From positions 17,711,185-17,775,184 of the forward strand of contig CM070719.1 in the NCBI GenBank assembly GCA_036346275.1: 64,000 bases of DNA. The letters run 5' to 3'. Every line of letters begins with the position of its first letter. Positions within the stretch are counted from its first letter, which is position 1. A program made the translations under genes and the position numbers. Below are positions 32,729 through 43,377 of this stretch, piece after piece. Below the pieces are notes generated by a model. The model saw nothing but the letters and a program-made list of their open reading frames with translations, had not been told where the DNA came from and did no database searches. This stretch comes from Otatea glauca. Lineage: Eukaryota > Streptophyta > Magnoliopsida > Poales > Poaceae.

Positions 32729-35700
32729 TAGAGGTGGCCAGATGGGTCATGCCAAATGGGTCAGCCTGAGGCTCGGCACTATGTGCATGGCCCGACAGTA
32801 AATAGGTCGTGCCAGCACGGCCTAATAGGTCAGGTCGTGGTTGGGCCAGCACCCCGGCACGACATGGCCCATTTATTTGAAAATATAGCTACTTTATAGC
32901 TGTTTTTAGCCGCTCGAGGCTTAAAAAATTCGTGAAAATTCAAAAAAAAATTGAAAAATCCTAAATTTTTTTCCTATAAATAGGGTAGCACCCCCTCATT
33001 TCCCTACCAACAAACTTGCAATCCCTTCTCTACATATTCTTGTGAAAATTCTCTTACCCTCGGTAATAATTTGGAAAAATTCAAAATAGTTTTTCCAAAA
33101 ATCTAAAAATCTAAAATCTGGCTTTCGGCTTTTGTCAAGAAATCACAGTAAGAATAGTGATTTAATTTTTTATTGTCCTTATTATTTTCAATGAGATTAA
33201 ATTAATAATAGCGTAATTATTTCTTGTAGATTTTTTCATGGATAACCTGGATTTTGCATCCTTCCCAGCTTCTGATTTTGAGATTTCACCCAAGAAGCTT
33301 CTTGCATCCTATCAAGCTGAAGAAGTTGCAGTACCTGTACCAACTTCAAGCTCTACAAGTGCTATTATGTTGGTAAGCACCGGTGCAAAAAGATCAATAC
33401 GCAGTACATCGCGAGTCTAGGAAGATTCCAAGTAGATTTTTGATACATTAGATGGTGTTCAGAGTAGGTATGCTATTTATAAATATTGTAAGCATAAATT
33501 AACTATGAAATTTTTAGGTAGAACGGGGCATTTGAAGAGACATGCTAAGATTTGTAAAAAAGCGGGAGTGGCTATGAGATAGACGCAGCTGCAGTACATC
33601 CCCGACGGTACGATACATCACTAGGACTACAATCCCGAGGTAGCTCGTGAATCTCTTTGTTGTTTAATCGCTTCTCAAGATCTAACTTTAAACTTTTGTG
33701 AGTCACTAGCATTTGAAAACTATATTAAGACCGCTCATAATCATTGGTTTTCTACAGTTTCTATACAGACAACAACTAGAGATCTAATTAAATACTATAA
33801 TAATTGTCGTAGTAAGCTAAAAGAGCTCTTTAATATATATACTTTTTCTGTGTCTTTGACATCAGACATATGGAGTGGTAGAGCTAAAGAGGATTACCAT
33901 AGTGTAGTTGCTCATTACGTAAACAATGACTCACAACTAGGGAAGAGAATTATAGGATTCAAATTAATTGACGTAGCACACACTAGTAAGAATATTGATG
34001 ATTGTATTGTAAAAGTTGTGGAAGATATTGACCTCACAGATAATTTTTTTGCAATAATATTGGATAATGCTGCAACAAACACTTCTACGATGGCCATTCT
34101 TACTCCATTTCTAATTCGTATGCCGAATCTTTCTTGTTGCATTAGCGTTGTGCTTGCCATATTATTAATCTTATAGTTAAATCTGGTTTGAAGATGTTAG
34201 ACCCGTATGTTGAACCTTTTCGCAGTGCAATATCTTTCTTAAATTTTTCTAATCAACGAGCAGCAACATATAACAACTATTGTATTATAATGGAGGTACG
34301 CCCACGTAAGTTTGGTTTGGATATGTTAGTTAGATGGAACTCTACTTAATGCTTAAGTCACTCCTAACCTATAAGAGCACATTTTTTATTTTTATTAATA
34401 CGCACTATCGTAGCTAGGATGGTGAACCGCTACTCATAGAGCAACATTGGTATGTTGCTAAATACTTACTGTCATTTTTGAAACTTTTTTATGGTTCCAC
34501 TCTTGCTTTATCTGGAGTTTATTACTCAACCTCTACTTTAATTATGCATCATATTCTAGAAATTGCTACTCACTTAAGGAACCACGAAAATGATAATATC
34601 TTGCGTGAATTCGTTTATGCTATGAAAACTTAATTTTTGAAATATTGGAAAGAAATTCCTATGTTATATGCATTTGCATTTATTTTAGATCCTATAGCTC
34701 AAATTCAAGGATTTGGTAATATTCTCTCACTTCTAAGTGATACGGTGGACACTGATTATTCTAGTTATTTTTCAAATATTCGTGCTAACTTATCTCAATT
34801 TTTGCTAAATGCGATCGAAGTTTCTTTGGAATTAGTTTCTGATGACCTCCACCAAACCCCAGCAGTAAGAAGAAAACTGCATGGGGAAAGATATAGGGTG
34901 CAGTGGCTCTACCTCAAAGAGTTCGAGTACAACAACGTCAAGTGTGAACACAACAACAGGTGGTGGGGAGCTAGCTGCCTATCTCAATAGCGATACTGTC
35001 AACTACCAAGAGCAGCAAGGGAAGGACTTCAACATTTTACATTGGTGGAATAATCACAAGATAATATATTCAGTGCTTTCCATACTAGTCGGGATGTGTT
35101 AAAAATTCATGTCTCTATGATTTCTTCGGAGTCTGTTTTCAGACTATCTGGAAGAATAATCGAGGAGAGAAGTGAGACAGTGGAAATACTTCTCACTATG
35201 AAAGATTGGGAGCAAGCTGATTAGCGGGCTCAAGACACTACAGAAAATGTTGAGCTGGCGACGACATTTGAAAATCTTTACGTAGAGAGTCAGGAAGAAT
35301 AATTGTAATCTTCAATTCTTTCCTGTATCACTGAGCTATATGCTGTACTTTTTTTTTTGCCAAGGTTTTCTCGTGTTGAATTTTTACTTGGCAAAGTTTT
35401 TAACGAGCAGCCAAAAATTAATAAAGTTCATTATTTAATTTCAATTATTTGTCTCATTTTAGAATTTTATTTCATATTTTTTCTTTTCCTAATTTACATA
35501 GATTTTTATAAAAAATTCTAATTATTCAAGATTTTTTTTGTTTTTCAAACTTTTACGATTTACCAATTTATTTTAACTGTTTTTTAGAATTTTTCAAAAT
35601 TTTGATACCAAACAGGCTAGCCTTAACCCGTATAGACCCGTACCAGCACACACAGAATGAAAGTCACCCGAACTGTAGCCTCAACCTACGGGCCGATACA

Positions 35701-35757
35701 GCCTGTCCCATTTGCCTAAACGGACCACATCGTGCCAAGCGCCCATTTTGGCCACCA
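32729..35757 (+). mobile_element. hAT transposon (Ac/RICESLEEPER type)
   Basis: The left end is tagaggtggccagatggg at 32729. The right end reads cccattttggccaccac near 35757, a matching inverted repeat with mutations. The flanks tgctccac and atttccac agree at five of eight positions. Both end regions are rich in ggcacga, gggcc and similar motifs. A decayed transposase lies between. The right end is about 140 bases before the ATG of the hydrolase gene, so the element sits in that gene's promoter region. Confidence 0.8.
33238..35224 (+). pseudogene. hAT transposase with BED zinc finger (RICESLEEPER-like), broken
   Basis: The ATG at 33238 opens MDNLDFASFPASDFE. A TAG at 33418 and others follow. 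A BED-type finger lies at about 33470-33560 (YCKHKL, then GHLKRHAKIC). The catalytic region has TSDIWSGRAKEDYHSVVAHY (about 33865) and a later ILDNAATN. The C-terminal dimerisation region is recognisable at 35110-35224 as ISSESVFRLSGRIIEERSE and KDWEQA, but in another frame. At least eight stops or shifts exist. hAT transposases of this type include domesticated plant genes, but this copy is dead. Confidence 0.8.
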
Positions 35758-35897
35758 CATTTCCACTGCCGCGCAACTGCGGAAACCGCGGGAAGCATCA
35801 GAATTCGCGCTCCACTGCTTTAGTCCACCCTCCCCCCCACCCCCGCCCCCAACCTCCATTCCACCACTCCCAAACTTTCCAGTAGCCCCCTCCGTCC

Positions 35898-37420
35898 ATG
35901 GCTCCCAAGCACCGCCGAGCGGATCAGAGCTCGTCTTCTCTACCTCCGCCGCCACCTCCTCTGCGGACGCCACCGTTGCAGCGGCAGCCGGTGGTCGTCT
36001 TCGCCCATGGCGCCGGCGCCCCCTCCTCGTCCGATTGGATGGTCCAGTAAGCTCCTTCTCTCTCTCTCTGTCTGTCTTCGTTTGTGTGTATGTGGGCACA
36101 ATGGATTTATGGCCAAGTATTTTGGTAAAATGCATCTCCTATGAATTGGGGATTTCATTATTGTATGCATGTGGACACTGTACCGTGGTATTCTGCACTG
36201 GGCGATGGATTCTGCTAGCTGGAAGGAGATGGTGAAAGAAGCACTAGATGCCGTCGAAGTGGTGACATTTGACTACCCATGTGAGTTAATCTGATGAACT
36301 ATAGTGCTAATTCTTGACCCCAGTTCATTGACTCCTTGATGTGAATCTGGAGACCTTAGTGATCGAACAACAATGTGGCTGCAGATATGTCTGGTGGGAA
36401 GCGCAGGGCTCCCCCGAAGGCGGAGAAGCTTGTCGATCATCACCTCGGGGTGGTGAAGGACGCCGTGGTGGAACATCCGGGGCACCCGCTTGTTCTGATT
36501 GGGAAGTCTATGGGTTCGAGGTAATATCTGGTGGTAGTAATTCTGTCTGTCACCCTTGTGCATCTTCTTGGTTTGTTTCAGGGGTTGAACACTTATTATG
36601 CTTCCACATTTTCAGGGTCAGCTGCATGGTGGCTAGCTCGGATGATATTGATGTTTCTTCCATCATATGCTTGGGTTATCCGTTAAAGGTATCCCGTGCT
36701 GCAGTGTTTAGTTGGTCTATGCATTGCTTCTCGGCTCTCTTGGGTCAATTCTTTTCCTTGATTGGTCAAAGCTCAAAACTCTAATCTACACAGCCGATTT
36801 GCTTTAAGTAATATAATTGGTAAAGACCTCAATTAGGTATGCATAAAAATGGTTGATGTGATTATAAAATATACGTGCTGTTGCTTCCCACTCCCTGTTA
36901 TCACTTTGTGCAAGGGTGTTTTTGTTCACAATTTGCTTCCTCACTTTACTCCGGATAGTATTACAAAGTACAAACTAAAGGAATTGTCCTTATTTTTTTT
37001 TCCATCTTTGCTTTCTTCAACATAGGGAGCGAATGGGGCAGTGAGGGATGAGACACTACTAAAGTTGAATATTCCAATAATGTTTGTGCAGGTACGGAAG
37101 AATATTCTTTGTTTTTTGAATATTTTGAAGCGAAAAATATTAATCAACAATTCTCAGTAATTGCTGAAGCTTGACGTGCTGTGCATTTGTGTTCACAGGG
37201 CAGTAAAGATGGCTTATGTCCATTGGATAAGCTTGAGTCCACTCGCCAGAAGATGACCTGCAAGAATGAACTGCATGTTATTGATGGTGGTGACCACTCT
37301 TTTAAAATAGGAAAAAAGTTCCAAGAGTCCACTGGTGTAAATCAACATGGTTCTGAAATAGAAGCTGTTAAAGCAATTGCTCAGTTTGTCCAGAACTCCA
37401 TCACAGAAAGCATAAACTAG
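35898..37420 (+). CDS. Alpha/beta hydrolase, KANL3/TEX30-like (KAT8 regulatory NSL complex subunit 3-like)
   Basis: Six exons join in frame to 235 residues: 35898-36046, 36219-36280, 36385-36520, 36616-36688, 37026-37091 and 37199-37420. All introns are GT-AG. The start follows gtcc and precedes a Pro-rich leader (residues 15-31). The hydrolase core begins VVVFAHGAGAPSSS with the oxyanion loop HGAG (37-40). The nucleophile motif is GKSMG (110-114, Ser112), with Asp166 in GSKDG and His195 in GGDHSF as the likely rest of the triad. Plant proteins of this family are annotated as KAT8 NSL subunit 3 or TEX30-like; their substrate is unknown. There are no stops or shifts, so the gene appears intact, in contrast to its neighbours. 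It lacks a signal peptide, suggesting cytosol or nucleus. Confidence 0.88.
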
Positions 37421-37532
37421 CTGTTCTATGTCCACTGGTGTAAATCAACATGGTTCTGAAATAGAAGCTGTTAAAGCAATTGCTCAGTTTGTCCAGAACT
37501 CCATCACAGAAAGCATAAACTAGCTGTTCTAT
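37328..37532 (+). repeat. 103-bp tandem duplication of the hydrolase gene's 3' end
   Basis: 37328-37430 is repeated at 37431-37532 with essentially no change. The unit covers the last 31 codons, the stop TAG and ten bases beyond. The extra copy lies after the stop, so the protein is unaffected but the 3' untranslated region is longer. The near-identity indicates a recent event. Confidence 0.95.
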
Positions 37533-37953
37533 ACTTTTTTTAACATCCGATGGCTGCTAGACTGTAAGTTTTTGGCTTTTGCAAGACCTAATGTGTTCAT
37601 GTAAAAGGATGCTACGTTTTGCCTTGTAATGTAGCTAGTTCTGATTTGTGTTTTTGCTATAATCACAACTTGTAACATGAAGTATTTCACAGAAGGTTCC
37701 TGTTGTTAACATGAATCTGTGAAGAACGTCCTTTGATATTCCTCTATGATGCCAATTTACTGTGCAGAGTTTGACAATCATGCATGTAAGTTTACATAAC
37801 CTTCCTAAATAATTTTTTGGTATGTTTTGTCTTGCTAATATGAATACAATCTGTACTTGATAACATTCTAGGACAGAACATTGCCTTCTTAGATTTGCTC
37901 TGGTTCCACATCCATAAAATCTTATTAGAATAATCCTGGAGTTGCTTGCATGC
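37533..37953 (+). other. 3' flank of the hydrolase gene
   Basis: AT-rich sequence is consistent with a 3' untranslated region and downstream flank. No further gene is visible. The last five bases, catgc, are the left target duplication of the next retrotransposon. Confidence 0.5.
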
Positions 37954-40862
37954 TGTAATTCTTTTGTTAAAAATTAATTTAAATTAATTAATTCAAAGAT
38001 TTGAATTTTCTAGGAGTTTTAATTAAACTCGCATTCCTTTTTATCCAAAAATGGAATTTATTCCATTCGCGTCCGGAAATTCCATTTCCATCCGGATATC
38101 CAAAATTCAAATCCAATTCCAGTATTCTCTAAAATTTTCGAAACCAATTTTGTTACGTTCCAAATATTCCATAGTATTTTTGAGAATGTTTTCAAGATTT
38201 TTAGAGCTTTCTTGCTATTTTATCCTTCACGTTTTATTCTCAACACTATTTATTTGGCCCACATGGCAGAGCTACAGTAACATCGTCAACCTCTAGCCAG
38301 TGCATTCACGAAATCATTCCTCTCTTCAAAGCTTTGGAAATTTTTTCATAACTTCTTTATTTCCGCATCAAATCACGTGAGAATTGAACCGTTGCGACCG
38401 CATTGATGCAAGGATTCAATCCCCGGCCGTTGCTCTCACCTATTAAAGTTGCATTTGGCGCAGTAAGCGATTAAGTCCAATTCATTGCTCATTTGATTTC
38501 TCGGCCGTTTCTCAATCTTTTCGCGTGCTTCCACTTCCTATAGATGCGTCTCACCTTCCTCTAGCCGTGCTCACCATTCCCTTTGTTTCCTCAAACTTTT
38601 CCTCTCCAAAACTTGCGAAAACCGCAGCCTAACGTCGACCAAAGACACCGGCGAGCCACCTTTTGATCCGTTGAGCCAAATAAAATTCCGTTCGCGTCAT
38701 TTTGTGCATCTTGTCGCAAAGATCAAAAGCCCTCAAGAAAACTTGGGTTTCATTACAGCACGGCGACGAATTTCACATTTGAACACCGTCGGTCTAACCG
38801 TCTTCGCGGCATCGATTTGTCGTCTCCGGTAAGCCTTTTCGAAATCCGATTACACCGTTGGATTCGCTGCGTCGAGCTCTACGTGATGCTCACCTTATTT
38901 TCCCTATTCCGCTGGCCGACCGCCCCCTGGTCCTCTCTCCCCACACGCCATGAAGAAGGGCACAGAGCTGCGCTCTCTGTTATTCGCATGAAGAATGTCG
39001 GCGCTATTGTGCTATCTTTTTTTTTACGAATTTCCTTTCCAATCCAATTTCAAATGATCCGTTCTCTTCCGTCGTAACTCCGAATCGAGTGATTAAAATT
39101 TCTAAATTCATCTAAATTCAAGATCTTTCTGTCAGTAATAATTTTATAATTTTTAGATTTTATTTGTTTTATTTTATTTATTGGTCGCTCCGTTTTGCGC
39201 GTAGTTGAAGAAGCTGTTGCCGTCGCCGAAGAAAGTGCCGATCTGCCGAGCGACCCTTCTCTCCTCATCAACGAAGGCAAGTCTCCTTGACACATGTTGC
39301 TCCCATATTTTATAAATGCTTTACAATGTTTAACAATTTGCATTGCTATTTATTTAAAAGGTGATGTTAAATTTAGGTTGGTAGTAAATCCCAATTGTTA
39401 TTACCACCTTGATATTGAAATCCTTGACTGTTGTAACCCTATGTTGCTGTGATATGTCATACTAATAATATGTTATGATATATTTTGTTTAGTGTGCTAG
39501 ATGTGCTTAAATGCAAAGTCGATCAAATACCTATGGATGGGTTACTTTGAAACTGTGAAAAATTATGAATTTGAAAAGTTGTGGCAAAATGTATGCCGCT
39601 GTATTTGCAAAATAAAAATGAAAATAATTTAGACTTGGGTGTATCGGTTTGTCTGGCGGGTGCAGATGGAGCACTGGTTTTTGTTGTGTTTGTGCCACCC
39701 AAGTCGATTAAGGACCGACGCTTGTGATTGTCCATTCTAAGCATAACCGTACAACCACTTGTCTAAATGGGTACGATCTGGCTGAATAATTTGTAATAAT
39801 TTAACTTAAACTCGCTAGATGGTGGAATGTGGGTGCCGGATGGAGGCAAGTTTGCTTTTCCCACACGGTGCAAGAGGGGGCTTCTGTACTGGGTAGATGG
39901 AACCCTAACAGCGGTGAAACCTCAGCTTGTGGAGTCAGGTTAGGTTATTGCATTGTAAAAGCCTTGTCATGATCTCTCTGCCAACACACCAAAGGAAGTG
40001 TGCTTATTGCGTATGGCAACAAGAGACGATCATGTCTTGCGGGTAAAGCTATACACCTCTGCAGAGTGTAAAACTATTTGAATAGCCATGCCTATGGTAA
40101 AGGGAAGCAAAGAATGCTTTAATATTGGTAGACTTTGTTTTTGGTTTTAAAAACTGATGTTTTGGGATCTGGGGGTGGATAGAACTTCCGGATATATTTC
40201 TGATGGTTAGAGCCAGTTAGTGGTTGGAACCTGTTTTGAATCATGACGGTTGGAGTTATGTGATGGTTAAACAACATCTTTTAAAATAGGCGGATAAAGC
40301 TGGTATACTAGTGTTGGTGGTTGGAACCTTCACTAGAGTTATAAATAATTTCAATTGTACAAATAATTGTTAAAACTGCTTTGTGAAAATTATTATTAAT
40401 ATTGTATGTTAAATCTGGCTTTGTGCAAAAGAACCATATTAAGCCATCTTTGGAAGGCTTTGCATCTTGCATATTTTCCAGACTTGCTGAGTACGTTTGT
40501 ACTCACATGCTACAATAAATTCTTTCGTCAGAAGCATTCCAAGATGCTACGAATGACGGTGAGTTCTACGATGTGGAGTACGATGAAGGCAATCTAGAAT
40601 GCTAGGCGCATGTTTCTTTTCAGTCGACTGCCTGTGGTGTTTATTGGCTTTACCATTTTGCTTCCTATTTCCGCTGCTGTAAACTTAAGGTCATGTGACC
40701 TGGTTTTGTAATAATGGCTTTTCGGCCGGTACTCAGTATTTATCTTTTCAATTCGTGCTTTTCGGTTATGATTCATCACTGTGGACTGTGTGTACTAGCG
40801 TTGATCTTGGACTAGTACAGAAATACACAGGGGATTCTGGATAGCTAATCCAGGGTCTCACA
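37954..40862 (+). repeat. 5' LTR of the Tekay element
   Basis: It starts tgtaattctttt and ends gtctcaca. Compared with the 3' LTR (tgtaacatcccattttcgg at its start) it lacks about 19 bases just inside the terminus. The rest aligns throughout with scattered substitutions. Confidence 0.9.
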
Positions 40863-40866
40863 GCGG

Positions 40867-40878
40867 TGGTATCAGAGC
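40867..40878 (+). other. Primer-binding site for initiator Met-tRNA
   Basis: The sequence tggtatcagagc, four bases inside the 5' LTR, matches the complement of the plant initiator tRNA-Met 3' end. Confidence 0.9.
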
Positions 40879-41121
40879 CATGTTGACTGTAGGACGTGAA
40901 CTAGTTAGAATGGCAAAACCCTACGGATGATTATTTATATAAAATATATTTATAAAATTCTAAGTTTTCTTGCTTCTATCTTTTCTATCTTAGCATCTTG
41001 CTCTTGTCTTGTCTTCTATTTAAAATGTTTTACTGACCTTGTCTTATTTCAAAATTTGTAGATGCTTTCCTATACCTCGTTTACTTAGAATGAGGGAGGT
41101 TTCTGTCAGGAGTTATCCTTG

Positions 41122-41898
41122 ATGCTCCAGGAGCTGGGTTACACTCGTCGCCCAGAGTACCGTTGCACTTCTGTGGTCAGCAATGGCATCAACATGTGGA
41201 GGGTGAGGTTGCTTATTTTCTCCAAGGGTCAGCAGGAGGATGATCACCCTCACTACTTTACAGTGGAGCGGCAGAAGCTTGGTGATTCTTTGCAGGACGC
41301 TGCTAGACAAGCTCTTATTCACCTGGGCGACATCCATTGTAACCAGTTGGATACCTCATCGTATCGGCTCTTTCCTTATCATCAGGTGGGGAGGAGTCAC
41401 AACCGGTTCAGGAGTTTGCAGGTGGAGTCCGACCCCACCATTGTGCACATGGGTTCACTTATCCAAGCTCAGGATGAGGCCTATGTTCACATATCTTTCG
41501 AGCTTCAGGATGCATGCAAGGATCTAGCTGCAGCCAGACGGGAGATCCTTCAGTTGAAGGAAGCACAACAGTCTGCGCCACCACCAGTCCCTATGCAGGA
41601 GGCACAGCAGGTACCGCCGCCAGCCCCAGTTCAGGAGGAGCTTCCACCTAGAAGGTTGACTCCAGACGCCTCTCGGGTCAAGCGTCGTCGTGGACCTTTG
41701 ATCAGGATGACAGCGCGCAAGTGTGTGCGCCGTGTGGAGTATTCTGAGACATCGACTGAGGCATATCAAGGATGTAGAGCTTCCCTTGATCAGCCAGGTC
41801 CATCTCAGGCTATCAGAGGAGTCCACATCAGCAGTGATGAGCCTAGTGAGGAGGATCCTTCCCCTCGTGTTCCTGAGGAGGGTGAAGGGAGTAGTTAG
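41122..41898 (+). CDS. Extra ORF upstream of gag in the Tekay element
   Basis: The intact frame of 258 codons starts at the ATG at 41122, about 240 bases after the PBS. The N-terminal 75 residues begin MLQELGYTRRPEY, then have a beta-like stretch (MWRVRLLIF) and a helix (LGDSLQDAARQALIHL). A long helical, coiled-coil-prone segment follows (about 115-150), then a Pro/Gln-rich linker with repeated Q-E-A-Q motifs. A basic patch (RVKRRRG, about 188-194) and an acidic tail (SSDEPSEEDPSP) complete it. Proteins of this sort precede gag in grass Tekay elements, and no function is established. It is the only element gene here without a stop, unlike the neighbouring gag and pol. Confidence 0.65.
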   Translation: MLQELGYTRRPEYRCTSVVSNGINMWRVRLLIFSKGQQEDDHPHYFTVERQKLGDSLQDAARQALIHLGDIHCNQLDTSSYRLFPYHQVGRSHNRFRSLQVESDPTIVHMGSLIQAQDEAYVHISFELQDACKDLAAARREILQLKEAQQSAPPPVPMQEAQQVPPPAPVQEELPPRRLTPDASRVKRRRGPLIRMTARKCVRRVEYSETSTEAYQGCRASLDQPGPSQAIRGVHISSDEPSEEDPSPRVPEEGEGSS

Positions 41899-42148
41899 TT
41901 AGCGTTGTCAGTAGCACCCATCTTTTGTTCTCGTTAGTATAATAATTGTGTGAGATGGATTGTATCGTGTTTTATACGCTTGTGATATAGCCATCCTATC
42001 AAAAATATTTTGTTTTAATTGAGATTTCAGTTGGTGTTCCTTTCTTTGCTGTTGTTCTTGTCTTTGTGGTGGGTGTTGTTTAGTCCCCCTGTTTATCTTA
42101 TCTTTGCTTTTCCCTCTTTCCTTGTGCTTCTTCCATCTCTCGTTTCAG

Positions 42149-43365
42149 ATGGTTAACCCAGGAAGAGGACGTGGAGCTGGTCGTGTAAGAGGACGTGGAC
42201 GTGGCCAGGTAGCTCCATAAGAACAGCAAGAGCATCAAGTGCCACCGTCTCCGGTCCAGCAAGATCAGGTGCCATAGGGTCAGCAGGATCAAGTGCCACC
42301 GCCACCCGCAATCAACCACCAAGTATGGAACAGATGATGGCCATGCAGCTTCAGATTATGCAGACCTTAGCGCAGAACGTACTGAATCCACCTCAAGCCG
42401 CCCGGTCGGTAGCACCTCGACCACCCCAATCCAAGTATGGGGAGTTCATGAGGACCGGACCTCGACTTTTCTTTGGGTCGGTCACCGATCCTTTGGAGGT
42501 CGATGGTAGCTAAAGGAAGTAGAGAAGAAACTTTATCTTGCCCAGTGCGATGAGGTAGAAAGTGTGTGGTTTGCTACGCACCAACTTAAAGGAACAGCTG
42601 TGACTTGGTGGGAGAACTATTGTGCTGCCCACGAAGAAGCTCAGAACATTACCTTGGATGAGTTCGTTGAAGCCTTTCGCGCCACCCATGTACCTAAGGG
42701 AATTATGGAAATGAAGAGGAGGGAGTTCCATAAGTTGCAACAGGGAAATCTCTCAGTGTCAGAATATCTGAGCAGATTCACTCAGTTGTCCAGATATGTT
42801 GTAGAGGATGTCTCAACTGATGAGGCAAAGATCTGGCGTTTCATGGAGGGTCTTGAGCCTAATCTCAAAGTGCAGTTGGTCTCTAATGACTTTTCCACCT
42901 TCCAGCACATGGTGAACAAAGCTTTGATTCAGGAGGATGCTCAGCGTCAGCTCTTTCAGTCAAGAAAAAGGAAGACGGTGTTTCAAGCTCAACGTGGTGC
43001 TAACAGCTCTAGACCTCGTTTCTTTCAAATTTCATCCACAGATCAAAGCGGCGTCTAGTGCGCGAAACTCGATGTCGGCATAGTGACAGTTTGCTCAAGA
43101 TTCTGCTAACAACCCAGGAGGTCATGTTCAGAAGAGCAACACAGCTACAACAGGTGTCTAGTGTTTTAACTGCAGGGAATTGGGACATTATGCTAGTAAT
43201 TGTCCTCAGAAGCGCCAAGCCATGACCCCAGTTCGCTTTAACCTTGGGACCTCACCAGCCCGCTCACCTGCATCAGCTCAAGGTAGAGCAGCACCGCAGA
43301 CCCCGCGTACACCTCGCACTGTTGGAAGAGGACATGTTAATCACATCACTGCTGAAGAAGTTTAG
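42149..43365 (+). pseudogene. Tekay gag, broken
   Basis: The likely start is the ATG at 42149 (MVNPGRGRGAGRVRGRGRGQ, an RGG-rich leader). Stops follow at about 42220 (TAA) and 42275 (TAG), and a frame slip occurs near 42505. The capsid-type gag domain runs from 42560 to 42990 (WFATHQLKGTAVTWWENY, then KGIMEMKRREFHKLQQGNLS). The zinc knuckle CFNCRELGHYASNC at about 43162-43203 has the CCHC residues intact, just after a TAG at 43159. A TAG at 43363 closes the segment before the protease. Confidence 0.88.
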
Positions 43366-43377
43366 GACGCACCTGAT

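Noticed and set aside
32655..32852. Minus-strand 65-codon frame over the left end of the second hAT.
   Set aside because: It spans the transposon boundary and its subterminal GC motifs; no homology is apparent.
35716..36135. Minus-strand Gly/Arg-rich frame over the hydrolase first exon.
   Set aside because: It is the shadow of the Pro/Ser-rich first exon, whose splice pattern gives a complete hydrolase.
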